A DNA stretch of 57,613 bases from an uncultured Methanobrevibacter sp. (lineage in GTDB: Archaea > Methanobacteriota > Methanobacteria > Methanobacteriales > Methanobacteriaceae), in NCBI GenBank assembly GCA_900319985.1, contig ONQL01000010.1, forward strand, positions 1 to 57,613, given 5' to 3'. The translations under genes and the position numbers were made by a program. Each line of letters starts with the position of its first letter. The first letter of the stretch is position 1. Below are positions 17,538-26,277 of the stretch, one piece after another. The notes under the pieces were generated by a model. That model worked only from the letters and a program-made list of their open reading frames with translations. It was not told the DNA's origin and did not search any database.

Positions 17538-18443
17538 ATGATTACTGTTTTATCTGGGGGTACTGGCACTCCAAAATTATTGCAAGGATTGAAAGAGATT
17601 GTTGATCCTGAAGAGTTAACAATTATTGTAAATACTTTAGAAAATGATTATTTTTCTGGTGTTTATGTGTCTGCTGATATTGACACTGTTTTATACACAA
17701 TGTCTGACATAATCAATGATGAATTGTGGTATGGTGTAAAAGGAGACACTTTCGTTACTAATGAAAGGCTTAATGAGATAGGTTGTCCTGAATTGCTTAG
17801 GATAGGAGATATTGATCGTGCGACTAAAATACAAAAGACCCAACTGATGGAAAAATACGGCCTCACAAAAGCTGTTGAAATTCAAGCTGAAAAAATGGGC
17901 ATCACATCTAAAATAATTCCTATGAGTGATGAGAATTCAGATATTAAAATCATCACGGATATGGGTGAGTTGGAATTTCATGACTTTTTAATCAAACATC
18001 AATCTCAGCCTGAAGTGTTAGATGTTAAATTTTCTAAGGTTGCACCTGCTCCTGGTGTTGTTGAAGCCATTAAAAATTCTGAAGCAGTTATAATTGGACC
18101 ATCTAATCCAATTACTTCAATATCTCCAATATTATCATTGGATGGAGTTAATGATGCTTTGAAAGAAACTTATGTTGTTGCAGTTTCTCCGATAATCGGT
18201 TCTGATTCCGTTTCAGGTCCAGCCAGTAAATTTATGAAAGCACTTGATATTGAAGTTTCATCAATTGGTGTTGCATCATTATATGAAACTTTTTTAGATA
18301 ATTTTGTTATTGATAATGAGGATATTGATAAAAAACAACAAATAAATCAAATAGTTAATAAGGTAACAATTACAAATACTATAATGAATAATTTAGGTGC
18401 TAAAAAAAATTTAGCCCAGATTATTATAGATAGTATTCCCTAA
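17538..18443 (+). CDS. cofD: LPPG:FO 2-phospho-L-lactate transferase CofD
   Basis: 301 residues from the ATG at 17538, giving the family N-terminus MITVLSGGTGTPKLLQGL; a GTG at 17529 directly after the cofE stop is more likely part of the ribosome site. CofD joins the phospholactyl group to FO to make F420-0. Conserved blocks are NTLENDYFSGVYVSADIDTVLYT and GPSNPITSISPIL, with VAVSPIIG downstream. Complete in length. Confidence 0.93.
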   Translation: MITVLSGGTGTPKLLQGLKEIVDPEELTIIVNTLENDYFSGVYVSADIDTVLYTMSDIINDELWYGVKGDTFVTNERLNEIGCPELLRIGDIDRATKIQKTQLMEKYGLTKAVEIQAEKMGITSKIIPMSDENSDIKIITDMGELEFHDFLIKHQSQPEVLDVKFSKVAPAPGVVEAIKNSEAVIIGPSNPITSISPILSLDGVNDALKETYVVAVSPIIGSDSVSGPASKFMKALDIEVSSIGVASLYETFLDNFVIDNEDIDKKQQINQIVNKVTITNTIMNNLGAKKNLAQIIIDSIP

Positions 18444-18464
18444 TATTAAAGAGGCGATTATCAA

Positions 18465-19226
18465 ATGATACAAATGACATTAATACAAATTGACAATTAT
18501 GGGCCATGGACTGTAACTCCAAGACCACGTACTGAATCTGATTTACAAATGCTTCAAGCTAGTTTATTTGCTGATTTAAATAATCATTTCGGCAATAAGA
18601 AAGGTTTGGTTTTCTTTACAAGATTCGATAATTTACTTGCAATTTCCAATGGTCTTGATGAAGAAGATCACTTAAGAATTCAAAGGTCTATTAGAAATAG
18701 ATATCCTATTACTGTAAGTATGGGTGTTGGAGCTGCTGAAACTCCTCATGAAGCTCAAAAATTAGCAACTATTGCTCTTCAAAAAGCAGGTAGTGCCCAA
18801 TCTGGTGAAAGAAAAGAAATTTTAGCTATCGATAGTTTGGTTAGTGAAGAAGATAGTTATGTTCAAGCAGCTCACATTGATATCAATAGTGTAACTGAAA
18901 CATTAACTGACATTGAATCTGCTTTTGACACTAGTTTCATGGTTAACAAAGCTCAACATTATTTGATGACTAAATTGATTAAAAAAGGAGCATTATTATT
19001 CTTCATCGGCGGAGATAATTTCATGTCTCCATGTAATGGTTTGTCCGAAAAGGAAATTGAAGAAATAATGGTTGAAATTGATGAAGAAATAGGTATTAAA
19101 CTCAAAGCAGGTATTGGCAGGGGTAAAAATGCTGAAGATGCAGCGTATATGGCTGATATTGGACTTGAGGAAATTCGTGCTAACAATAATGAAATGTGGA
19201 CATGGGTTATTGAAAAAGAGTATTAA
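18465..19226 (+). CDS. gch3: GTP cyclohydrolase III (ArfA)
   Basis: 253 residues. This archaeal enzyme opens GTP to 2-amino-5-formylamino-6-ribosylaminopyrimidinone phosphate, the entry step to FO (the F420 chromophore) and riboflavin. The start MTLIQIDNYGPWTVTPRPRTESDLQ is diagnostic. It is built of two ferredoxin-like halves related to nucleotidyl cyclases; GGDNFMSPCNG in the second half matches FTRFDNLLAISNG in the first. The ribosome site is GAGGCGAT. Placed directly after cofE-cofD, so the cluster covers both the first and last steps of F420 synthesis. Confidence 0.92.
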   Translation: MIQMTLIQIDNYGPWTVTPRPRTESDLQMLQASLFADLNNHFGNKKGLVFFTRFDNLLAISNGLDEEDHLRIQRSIRNRYPITVSMGVGAAETPHEAQKLATIALQKAGSAQSGERKEILAIDSLVSEEDSYVQAAHIDINSVTETLTDIESAFDTSFMVNKAQHYLMTKLIKKGALLFFIGGDNFMSPCNGLSEKEIEEIMVEIDEEIGIKLKAGIGRGKNAEDAAYMADIGLEEIRANNNEMWTWVIEKEY

Positions 19227-19234
19227 GTGATTTT

Positions 19235-19966
19235 ATGATGAAAGTAGTTGCACCTATGGCTGGAATTTCAAATTCTGAATTTTTAAATCGTGTTATTCCA
19301 TTAGGTTTTGATGTAGCTACTTTAGGTGGTTATAGTTTAGACACGCCTACTATTGAAGCTAGTAAGAAAATTGTTGAAAGGGGGAGAAAAGAGTTTGATT
19401 TCCCTTTAAATGAAATATTTTCACATATTGAATCTGAAGTTGCTTCAATAAAGAAGGTTCATCCGAATGTAAAAGTTTCTGCAAATGTAAGGGCAACAAC
19501 TCCGCAGCCAATTATCGATGTTGGAAATATTAAAGAATTGGATATTGTTGAAATTAATTGTCATTGTCGCCAAGAGGAGATTACATCTATTGGTTGTGGA
19601 CAAGAAATGTTAAAACGGGCTGATTTGAATAAATTCATATCTCAAATCGTGAATAATGTTGATTGTGAAGTTTCTGTTAAAATTAGGGCTAATGTTGATG
19701 GGATTGATACGTTAAAAGTTGCCCAATTGATTGGGGATGCAGGTGCAGATTATTTGCATATTGATGCGATGAAAAAAGGTGTTTTTGATGCAGACTATTC
19801 TCTTGTAAAAGAGATTTCTGATAATACTGATGTTAATGTAATTGGAAACAATTCTTTAAATTGTGAAGAGAATATTGAAAAAATGATAGCTGCTGGCGTT
19901 TATGGTTTTTCAATTGCTAGAGCAGTTATTTCTGGCAATTTGGATTTTAATATTTCTCAATATTAA
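19235..19966 (+). CDS. TIM-barrel protein related to tRNA-dihydrouridine synthases (MJ0144 type)
   Basis: 243 residues. The start VVAPMAGISNSEF resembles the FMN-binding opening of dihydrouridine synthases and dihydroorotate dehydrogenases; VEINCHCRQEEITSIGCGQEMLK and VSVKIRANV continue the barrel, and IGNNSLNCEENIEKMIAAG lies near the phosphate-binding end. It is shorter than a true Dus and lacks its C-terminal helical domain. Known to me only as an uncharacterised methanogen family. The ribosome site is GTGAT-N3. It is nine bases after gch3, so a role in F420 or flavin metabolism is possible. Confidence 0.6.
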   Translation: MMKVVAPMAGISNSEFLNRVIPLGFDVATLGGYSLDTPTIEASKKIVERGRKEFDFPLNEIFSHIESEVASIKKVHPNVKVSANVRATTPQPIIDVGNIKELDIVEINCHCRQEEITSIGCGQEMLKRADLNKFISQIVNNVDCEVSVKIRANVDGIDTLKVAQLIGDAGADYLHIDAMKKGVFDADYSLVKEISDNTDVNVIGNNSLNCEENIEKMIAAGVYGFSIARAVISGNLDFNISQY

Positions 19967-20043
19967 TATTTTTTTTTAAAACAATTGTTATTAGAAAGTA
20001 TTATTAATAGTTTTGAATAAAAATTATTTTAATAGGTGATTTC

Positions 20044-21645
20044 ATGGATTTTATTACACTTAAGAATATTACAAAAACATTTGATGGTGTTGATGTTCTT
20101 AAAGATATTAATTTGAAGATTAATGAAGGTGAAACTTTAGGTATTTTGGGACGTAGTGGAAGTGGAAAATCTGTTTTAATTAACATGCTTAGGGGTACAT
20201 TAGATTACAAGCCTGATGCAGGTAATATTATAATGAACCTTGCTGTTTGCCCAGAATGTTTAGCAGTAGACTCTCCATCACATGTCGGTGAAAAATGTAG
20301 TTGTGGTGCAACATTAGAATCAAAAGAAGTTGATTTCTTCAATGCTGAAAGAAAATTATTCGCAAGTATCAAAAGAAGAATTTCCATCATGTTGCAACGT
20401 AATTTCGCATTGTATGATGAGGAAACAGTAATTGAAAATGTAATGAGGGCAATGCCTGATAATGTCGATTATGAAGAAGGACTGTACTTTGCTCTTGAAT
20501 TATTAGAAATGGTTCAGATGAATCATAGGATCACTCATATTGCTCGTGATTTGAGTGGGGGAGAAAAGCAAAGGGTTGTTCTTGCAAGACAATTGGCTAA
20601 AGGCCCTATGATGTTTTTAGCTGACGAACCAACCGGTACATTAGATCCTCAAACAGCTGTAAAACTTCACAATACTTTGAAAGAGGGCGTAAAAGATGAA
20701 GGAATCACCATGTTAATTACTTCTCACTGGCCAGAAGTTATGACTGAACTTGCTGACAATGTTATTTGGTTGGAAGATGGTCAAATTAAAGAAGAAGGAG
20801 AACCACAAACTATTGTAGACAAGTTTATGGAAACTGTACCAATTCCAGAAAAACCAGAAATCCCTGAATTCGGTGAAAAACAAGTAATTCTTGAAGATGT
20901 TAAAAAACATTACTATTCTATTGAAAGAGGAGTAGTAAAAGCTGTTGATGGAATTAGCTTAGACATTAATAAAGAAGAAATATTCGGTATTGTAGGTTTA
21001 AGCGGTTCTGGAAAAACAACTACAACTAGAATGTTGATGGGATTAACTGAACCAAGTAGCGGTAACATTGAAATTAAACTTGGTGATGAATGGATTGACA
21101 TGACTAAAGTGGGTCCTCTTAATCGTGGCCGTATTATGCCTTATATTGGTTTATTACATCAAGAGTATTCATTATATCCTCATAGAACTATTTTGGGTAA
21201 CTTAACTGATGCAATCAGTTTGAATTTGCCTGCTGAGTTTGGTAAAATTAAAGCTATTCATGCATTAACTACAGTTGGATTTTCAGATGCAACTGCTGTA
21301 GCTATTCTTGACAAATATCCTGACCAATTAAGTGTTGGGGAAAAACATAGGATTGCTCTTGCGCAAGTTTTAATTAAAGAACCTAATCTTATTGTTTTAG
21401 ATGAACCGACAGGTACAATGGACCCTGTCACTCGTGTTGTTGTAACAGATTCTATCTTAAAAGCACGTACTGAATTAGAACAAACATTCATTATCATTTC
21501 TCACGATATGGACTTTGTTTTGGATGTTTGTGATAGGGCTGCTTTAATGAGGGGAGGTAAAATCCTTGATATAGGTACTCCTGAAGATATTGTTGAACAA
21601 TTAACTCCAGATGAAAAAGAAGACATGCTTAAAGAAAACAGATAA
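20044..21645 (+). CDS. atwA: Methyl-coenzyme M reductase activation component A2 (AtwA)
   Basis: 533 residues holding two ABC-type ATPase domains with no membrane segment. Domain 1 has Walker A GRSGSGKS, signature LSGGEKQR and Walker B MFLADEPTG; domain 2 has GLSGSGKT, a degenerate signature LSVGEKHR and IVLDEPTG. A four-cysteine insertion (CPEC...CSC, about residues 65-85) in domain 1 is typical of component A2. A2 helps the ATP-dependent reductive activation of the nickel in F430 of methyl-coenzyme M reductase. GGTGAT-N3 precedes the ATG. Confidence 0.92.
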   Translation: MDFITLKNITKTFDGVDVLKDINLKINEGETLGILGRSGSGKSVLINMLRGTLDYKPDAGNIIMNLAVCPECLAVDSPSHVGEKCSCGATLESKEVDFFNAERKLFASIKRRISIMLQRNFALYDEETVIENVMRAMPDNVDYEEGLYFALELLEMVQMNHRITHIARDLSGGEKQRVVLARQLAKGPMMFLADEPTGTLDPQTAVKLHNTLKEGVKDEGITMLITSHWPEVMTELADNVIWLEDGQIKEEGEPQTIVDKFMETVPIPEKPEIPEFGEKQVILEDVKKHYYSIERGVVKAVDGISLDINKEEIFGIVGLSGSGKTTTTRMLMGLTEPSSGNIEIKLGDEWIDMTKVGPLNRGRIMPYIGLLHQEYSLYPHRTILGNLTDAISLNLPAEFGKIKAIHALTTVGFSDATAVAILDKYPDQLSVGEKHRIALAQVLIKEPNLIVLDEPTGTMDPVTRVVVTDSILKARTELEQTFIIISHDMDFVLDVCDRAALMRGGKILDIGTPEDIVEQLTPDEKEDMLKENR

Positions 21646-21650
21646 TCTTC

Positions 21651-22343
21651 TTATTCATTTAATATTTTTTTTATTTTTTTCCAATTTGGGCAAAATTTGT
21701 CCATCAATTTTTTAAAGTTTTTTCCATGATTGAATTCTATCAGATGACATAATTCATGTATCATTACATATTCAAGGCAAATTGGATCTTTTTTTGCTAA
21801 TTTCAAATTTAATGTAATTCTTTTGTCCTGATATCTACAGTTTCCCCAATTTTTCATGTTTCTTACTTTTACTTCTGAGGGGGTTTTGCCAACCATTGCA
21901 CTGCATTTTTTCAAAACTGGAGGTATTGCCTTTTTAAGTTCAGACCGATACAGTTCATTTAAAAGTTTTTCTCGGGTTTCCTTTTTGCTTCTTTTGGGAA
22001 CCGGAAGATATATTATGTTTTCATTATAATCAACATGAATTTTTTTTAATTCATCTTTGGAAACCAATTGTAATTCGTATTCTGCTCCCCAGAGGTAATG
22101 TTTTTCACCTGTTTTGTATTTTAATGGACCTTGTTTATTGTTGTTTAAAATCAGTTCCTGCTTTTTTAAAATCCATTCTTTTCTATACTTTACAAAATGG
22201 CTGATTTCTTCATAGGGTAAACGGTATGGTGCAGAGATTACAACTTCTCCTTCTGGTGGTAAAACTCGAAGATACATATTTTTAATGTTTTTTCGGTGTA
22301 GTTGTATTGTTATTCCTTCGATTTCAATTTCTTTCTTTCTCAT
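21651..22343 (-). CDS. YgjP/DUF45-family zinc metallopeptidase-like protein
   Basis: 230 residues. The zinc-binding helix HELCHLIEFNHGKNF (HExxH, about residues 192-206) is that of the YgjP/WSS1-like superfamily, and the family block VRNMKNWGNCRYQDKRITLN precedes it. Soluble, with no signal peptide. Substrates of this family are unclear; some act with restriction or protein-DNA crosslink repair systems. It converges on atwA with five bases between the stop codons. Confidence 0.85.
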   Translation of the reverse strand: MRKKEIEIEGITIQLHRKNIKNMYLRVLPPEGEVVISAPYRLPYEEISHFVKYRKEWILKKQELILNNNKQGPLKYKTGEKHYLWGAEYELQLVSKDELKKIHVDYNENIIYLPVPKRSKKETREKLLNELYRSELKKAIPPVLKKCSAMVGKTPSEVKVRNMKNWGNCRYQDKRITLNLKLAKKDPICLEYVMIHELCHLIEFNHGKNFKKLMDKFCPNWKKIKKILNE

Positions 22344-22751
22344 GTTATCTATTAAAAAATAGTGTTAATGTTTTATTTAAACCTTAATTCTTGTTTGCCA
22401 TAGTGTCAAATCCAAAGACTATTTTCGCTAGTCTGAATATTATTGGTTAAGATAATAGCAAATATGCAGTTGGTCATATTAAGGCTCCAGATATAAGAAA
22501 TTCCTTAGGGCTCATCGCGAGACAATGCATTTGGAACATTTGTTCTAATATGTTGCTATTATCATTATTATCATCGGACTATGGGGAAATGATTCTAGTT
22601 TTGTTTCAAATCCTAAATTATTTTTTTACAGTATTAAGTTTAAATATTTTTCCTACAAAAAAGGTTATATATTCTAAGTTTAAATAAATTATATTAATAT
22701 TTTATATTATTTACTTATTATCAAAAGAGAAATGAAAATTGGAGGTTTATT
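22344..22751. other. Gene-poor region with a possible decayed ORF
   Basis: About 400 bases before the methanogenesis-marker gene. One + frame (22386-22687) reads like a protein interrupted by a TAA at 22448: after the stop it runs 78 codons (DNSKYAVGHIKAPDIRN... then a hydrophobic stretch) without an early start codon. This could be the remains of a small membrane protein, or chance. I could not assign it to a family. The last 100 bases, AT-rich, should contain the promoter for the downstream operon. Confidence 0.3.
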
Positions 22752-23234
22752 ATGACTTGGGAAGATGCACCATCTCACATTTGTAGAGGGGGAGATGTAC
22801 GGGGACTTGCTTTTTGTTGTCCTCCCGTAAAACCATGCCCAGTATTAAACGCTTTACAGGAAGTTAATTTGACCCCACAAGATTATATTGAAATTAAAAC
22901 GCAATTTGCAAAAGAAACTAGATTAGGTGAAGGAGCTGGAACCTGTTTTGGATCACTTGTATGGTGTTGCAAACCATCAAAACCATGCCCATTAAGGGAT
23001 ATGACTTTAAGAAATATGGGAATGAGTCATGATGAATATTTAGACTTGAAAAAACAATTATCTGAAAAATTAGTTGGTGTTAAAAAACCAGATCCTGATG
23101 AAAGGGCTGAAGCATTAGCTGAAACATTTCATATTAGTAAACTTGAAGCTATGAATGTTTTAACTGATTGTAATAATGATTTAAGGGCAGCAGTAAAAGT
23201 ATTGCATGCCAAATCTCTTGAAAAATCTGATTAA
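22752..23234 (+). CDS. Methanogenesis marker 9-type Cys-rich protein
   Basis: 160 residues. Two similar Cys-rich modules, ICRGGDVRGLAFCCPPVKPCP (residues 9-30) and TCFGSLVWCCKPSKPCP (about 63-79), carry four cysteines each or nearly so and probably bind metal or an FeS cluster. A C-terminal helical part of about 45 residues looks UBA-like. I link it to the methanogen-restricted marker 9 family from memory of the CRGGD...CCPPVKPCP pattern; its role is unknown. Placed before sirC and hemA, so a link to tetrapyrrole/F430 synthesis is plausible. GGAGGTT precedes the ATG. Confidence 0.65.
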   Translation: MTWEDAPSHICRGGDVRGLAFCCPPVKPCPVLNALQEVNLTPQDYIEIKTQFAKETRLGEGAGTCFGSLVWCCKPSKPCPLRDMTLRNMGMSHDEYLDLKKQLSEKLVGVKKPDPDERAEALAETFHISKLEAMNVLTDCNNDLRAAVKVLHAKSLEKSD

Positions 23235-23235
23235 A

Positions 23236-23856
23236 ATGGATTGGACTTCTCTTTATTTTAAAACTTCTAATTTAAATGTGTTTATTTTAGGTACTGGAGA
23301 AGTTGCAACTAGGCGCGCCAATAAATTTTTAGACCATGGTGCTAATGTTAAATTAGCTGGAAATGACCTTTCAAAAGATTTGGAAGATAAAGGGGCTGTT
23401 TTATGTTCCACTGATGAGGTTGATGAACTTGTTTCATGGTCTGATTTGGTTGTCGTTGCTAGTGGTGATAATGAGTTGTCCGAACATGTTTCTAATATTG
23501 CTCAAGATAAATTAATTAATAGGGCGGATTTTCCACAAAAGGGAGATATTATTGTTCCTACAAGCTTTAACATTGGAGAAATTGAAATATCTATTTTTAC
23601 TAATGGCAAAAGTCCATTGATGGCTCGTCAATTAAGAAAAAAAATTCAATCTGTTATTACCGAAGAGGATATTTTGGAAATTGAACTTCAGGATTATGCT
23701 AGGTCAATTTTAAAGGAAGTAATTAGTGACCAAAAGCAACGCAGAAAATATCTTTATGAGATTTTTGAAAATAAGCAGATTAATGAATATGTTAAAGACA
23801 ATAAAATTGATGAAGCCAAGTTATATATTGATAATTTAATAAGGGGATTACAGTGA
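23236..23856 (+). CDS. sirC: Precorrin-2 dehydrogenase / siroheme synthase-like (SirC)
   Basis: 206 residues from the ATG at 23236, one base after the upstream stop; an in-frame ATG at 23206 would overlap the upstream gene. The Rossmann start VFILGTGEVATRRANKFLDHGANVKLAG and the NRADFPQKGDIIVPTSF block are those of Met8/SirC, which oxidises precorrin-2 to sirohydrochlorin. In methanogens sirohydrochlorin is the precursor of F430 and siroheme. It overlaps the hemA start by four bases. Confidence 0.87.
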   Translation: MDWTSLYFKTSNLNVFILGTGEVATRRANKFLDHGANVKLAGNDLSKDLEDKGAVLCSTDEVDELVSWSDLVVVASGDNELSEHVSNIAQDKLINRADFPQKGDIIVPTSFNIGEIEISIFTNGKSPLMARQLRKKIQSVITEEDILEIELQDYARSILKEVISDQKQRRKYLYEIFENKQINEYVKDNKIDEAKLYIDNLIRGLQ

Positions 23857-25052
23857 TACTTAATTTAAGAGTTGACCACAAAATTGCGGATATTCAATCT
23901 ATGGAAAATATTTCAAAGGAAATGGATGATTTGTTTTGGAAGTTGCAGGAAAAGTATTCAGTCAGTGAATATGTGGAAATTTCCACATGCAACAGAAAGG
24001 AATATTATATTCATAATGATTATATTTCCGAGAATGATGAGCTTTTATCTCATGAAAATGAAAGCATCATAATTGAATATGGGCAATCTTCTGTAATTCA
24101 TTTATTGAGAATGACTTCTGGTTTGGAATCCATGATTGTTGGTGAAGACCAGATTCTGGGTCAGGTTAAGGATTCTAAAAATAAATCTATTAAAAATCAT
24201 CATTGCGGTAAGGTTTTGGATACAGTCTTTACCAAGGCAATCCATGTTGGTCAGGTTGTAAGAAATAAAACCAATATCAATAAGGGTTCTGTATCAATTG
24301 GTTCTGCTGCAATTGATTTGGCTGAAAAACATATGGGGAGCCTTGACGATAAATCCGTTCTGGTTATCGGTGCTGGAAAAATGGGCAAGTTGGTTGCTAA
24401 AGCGCTTGCTGAAAAAGATTTGAATGCTATTTTTGTTGCAAATAGGACTTATTATGTTGCTGTTGAACTTGCTAAAGACCTTGGCGGGGAAGCAATACTG
24501 TTTAATGATCTTGAAAAGTATCTTGCTGAGGCTGACTTGGTAATTAGTGCGACCAGTGCGCCCCACACAATTATCGATAAACAGCGTCTTTTAAATATTG
24601 ATAGGGATTATGAAAGCCTGATGATGGTGGATATTGCTAATCCTCGTGATATTTCTGAAGATGTGTCTGAAATTGGTGTTAAATTGTTTAATATTGATGA
24701 TTTGAGGGAAATTGCAGATTTGAATACTCAGCTCAGAATTAAGGAATTTGCTGAAGCCGAAAATATCATCGATGAAGAGTTCAATTTACTCAAAGAATCG
24801 TTTAAAATAATGGAAGTTGAAGATACTCTTGCTTGTTTAAGGTCATCTATGGAAGAAATAAGGCAACGTGAAACACAAAAAGCATCTGTTAAGTTGGCCG
24901 ATGTAGATGGTAGTGTGAAAATTTTAGATAATTTAACAAATTCTATTGTAAATAAAATATTTTTTGATATTTCTAAAAAAGTTAAAGCAGCTGCAAAAGA
25001 AGAAAATAAGGATGTTATTGCAGCATGTGAGTATATTTTTAATTCTGATTGA
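23853..25052 (+). CDS. hemA: Glutamyl-tRNA reductase
   Basis: 399 residues from a GTG at 23853 after AAGGGGATT. It reduces glutamyl-tRNA(Glu) to glutamate-1-semialdehyde, the first step of tetrapyrrole synthesis (F430, siroheme, cobamides). The catalytic cysteine is in the STCNRKEYY motif (about residue 48), GLESMIVGEDQILGQVK is the family signature, and the NADPH domain starts at VLVIGAGKMGKLVAKAL. The C-terminal dimerisation helix is complete. Its stop directly abuts the stop of the convergent AAA ATPase gene. Confidence 0.95.
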   Translation: MILNLRVDHKIADIQSMENISKEMDDLFWKLQEKYSVSEYVEISTCNRKEYYIHNDYISENDELLSHENESIIIEYGQSSVIHLLRMTSGLESMIVGEDQILGQVKDSKNKSIKNHHCGKVLDTVFTKAIHVGQVVRNKTNINKGSVSIGSAAIDLAEKHMGSLDDKSVLVIGAGKMGKLVAKALAEKDLNAIFVANRTYYVAVELAKDLGGEAILFNDLEKYLAEADLVISATSAPHTIIDKQRLLNIDRDYESLMMVDIANPRDISEDVSEIGVKLFNIDDLREIADLNTQLRIKEFAEAENIIDEEFNLLKESFKIMEVEDTLACLRSSMEEIRQRETQKASVKLADVDGSVKILDNLTNSIVNKIFFDISKKVKAAAKEENKDVIAACEYIFNSD

Positions 25053-26177
25053 TTATTCATACATTCCTTTAACATCTGTATTTTTAATTTTACAGGATTT
25101 GATTGAATATTCAATGTGTTTCATGTTTAAGACATCTTCATCATTGGCTATTGCATTGTGAAGGGATGTTTTAAGTATTTTTTCCTTTATATCTCTTCCG
25201 GACATTCCTTTGGTTATTTTAACAATTTTTGTTATGTCTAAGTCAGATTCCAGAGGGATCGTTTTGAGATTTTTTTCTAATATTTCTTTTCTTTCATTAT
25301 CGTCAGGCAATTTGAATTCAATCTCTTCTTCAAATCTGCTTCTCACAGCATAATCAAGAGAAGTAGGATTATTTGTAGCTCCTATTGTTATGACAGATTC
25401 ATTTTCACTAATTCCATCCATTTCTGTTAATAATGCGTTAACAATTTCAGAAACGTCTCCTCTCAATGCTTGAAATGACCGGTGAAGCGCAATTGCATCA
25501 ATTTCATCTATGAATATTATTGATGGTGATTTTTCATTTGCTTTTTTAAATAATTCATGAATTTTAGATGCACTATCTCCAACATGGTCTCCAATTAATG
25601 ATGTAGCTTTAATTAAATGGAGCGGAACATTAAGCTCATTGGCAAGTGCCTTGACAAGCATAGTTTTACCAGTCCCTGGAAGTCCGTAGAATAAAATGTT
25701 TTTTGGAGCCCAGGGTCCAAATTTTTCAGGATTTTCCAGATATTTTGTTAAAACCTTAACTTTATTTTTAGCATTTTCTTGACCAACAATGTCTGAAAGT
25801 TTCACTGAAGTGTCTATTTTAATTTCTTCAGTAACGTTGTTGATTTCCTCATCGATAAGTATGATTTTGGTTTTTTCAGAAATTATTGAGCCATTAGGTT
25901 TTGCAGTAATAATCTCAAAACCGTAATCAGGTATGATTTTTTGATCAAAGAGATATGAGTTTTCGTTTACTTCTAATCCTTGCCATTGGTCACGGGCATA
26001 TTCTTCAAATAACTTTTTATTTTTTATTTCAAAATCGTTTTCCATTAAATTAAAATCGAATGGATAACCAACAGCCCTTAAAACAACACATTCAGCAAAT
26101 TCTTTATTTTCATTTTCCTTTTTCGCCGATTTGGATGTTGTGGATTTTAGTTCTGGTTTTTTATTATCTGTTTTCAA
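25053..26177 (-). CDS. AAA-family ATPase (proteasome-ATPase/Cdc48-like single module)
   Basis: 374 residues from a TTG at 26177 placed correctly after a perfect GGAGGTGAT ribosome site. A variable N-terminal domain of about 120 residues precedes one AAA module: Walker A GLPGTGKT, Walker B SIIFIDEIDAIA, sensor 1 IGATNNP and arginine finger SRFEEEI. There is no coiled coil or HbYX tail as in the proteasomal PAN, no protease domain and no membrane helix. Methanogens have such single-module ATPases of unknown target. A substrate-remodelling role is general family knowledge. Confidence 0.8.
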   Translation of the reverse strand: MKTDNKKPELKSTTSKSAKKENENKEFAECVVLRAVGYPFDFNLMENDFEIKNKKLFEEYARDQWQGLEVNENSYLFDQKIIPDYGFEIITAKPNGSIISEKTKIILIDEEINNVTEEIKIDTSVKLSDIVGQENAKNKVKVLTKYLENPEKFGPWAPKNILFYGLPGTGKTMLVKALANELNVPLHLIKATSLIGDHVGDSASKIHELFKKANEKSPSIIFIDEIDAIALHRSFQALRGDVSEIVNALLTEMDGISENESVITIGATNNPTSLDYAVRSRFEEEIEFKLPDDNERKEILEKNLKTIPLESDLDITKIVKITKGMSGRDIKEKILKTSLHNAIANDEDVLNMKHIEYSIKSCKIKNTDVKGMYE

Positions 26178-26277
26178 TAAATCACCTCCTAGATTTTCTG
26201 CTGATTTTTAACATTTCTTTTTTTGTATGTTTTATTATTTATAGTAGTTGCTATATATTTAAATTGAGGGGAATATC

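Noticed and set aside
25053..26177. AAA ATPase considered as proteasome-activating nucleotidase PAN
   Set aside because: It has no N-terminal coiled coil and no C-terminal HbYX motif (it ends in KGMYE).
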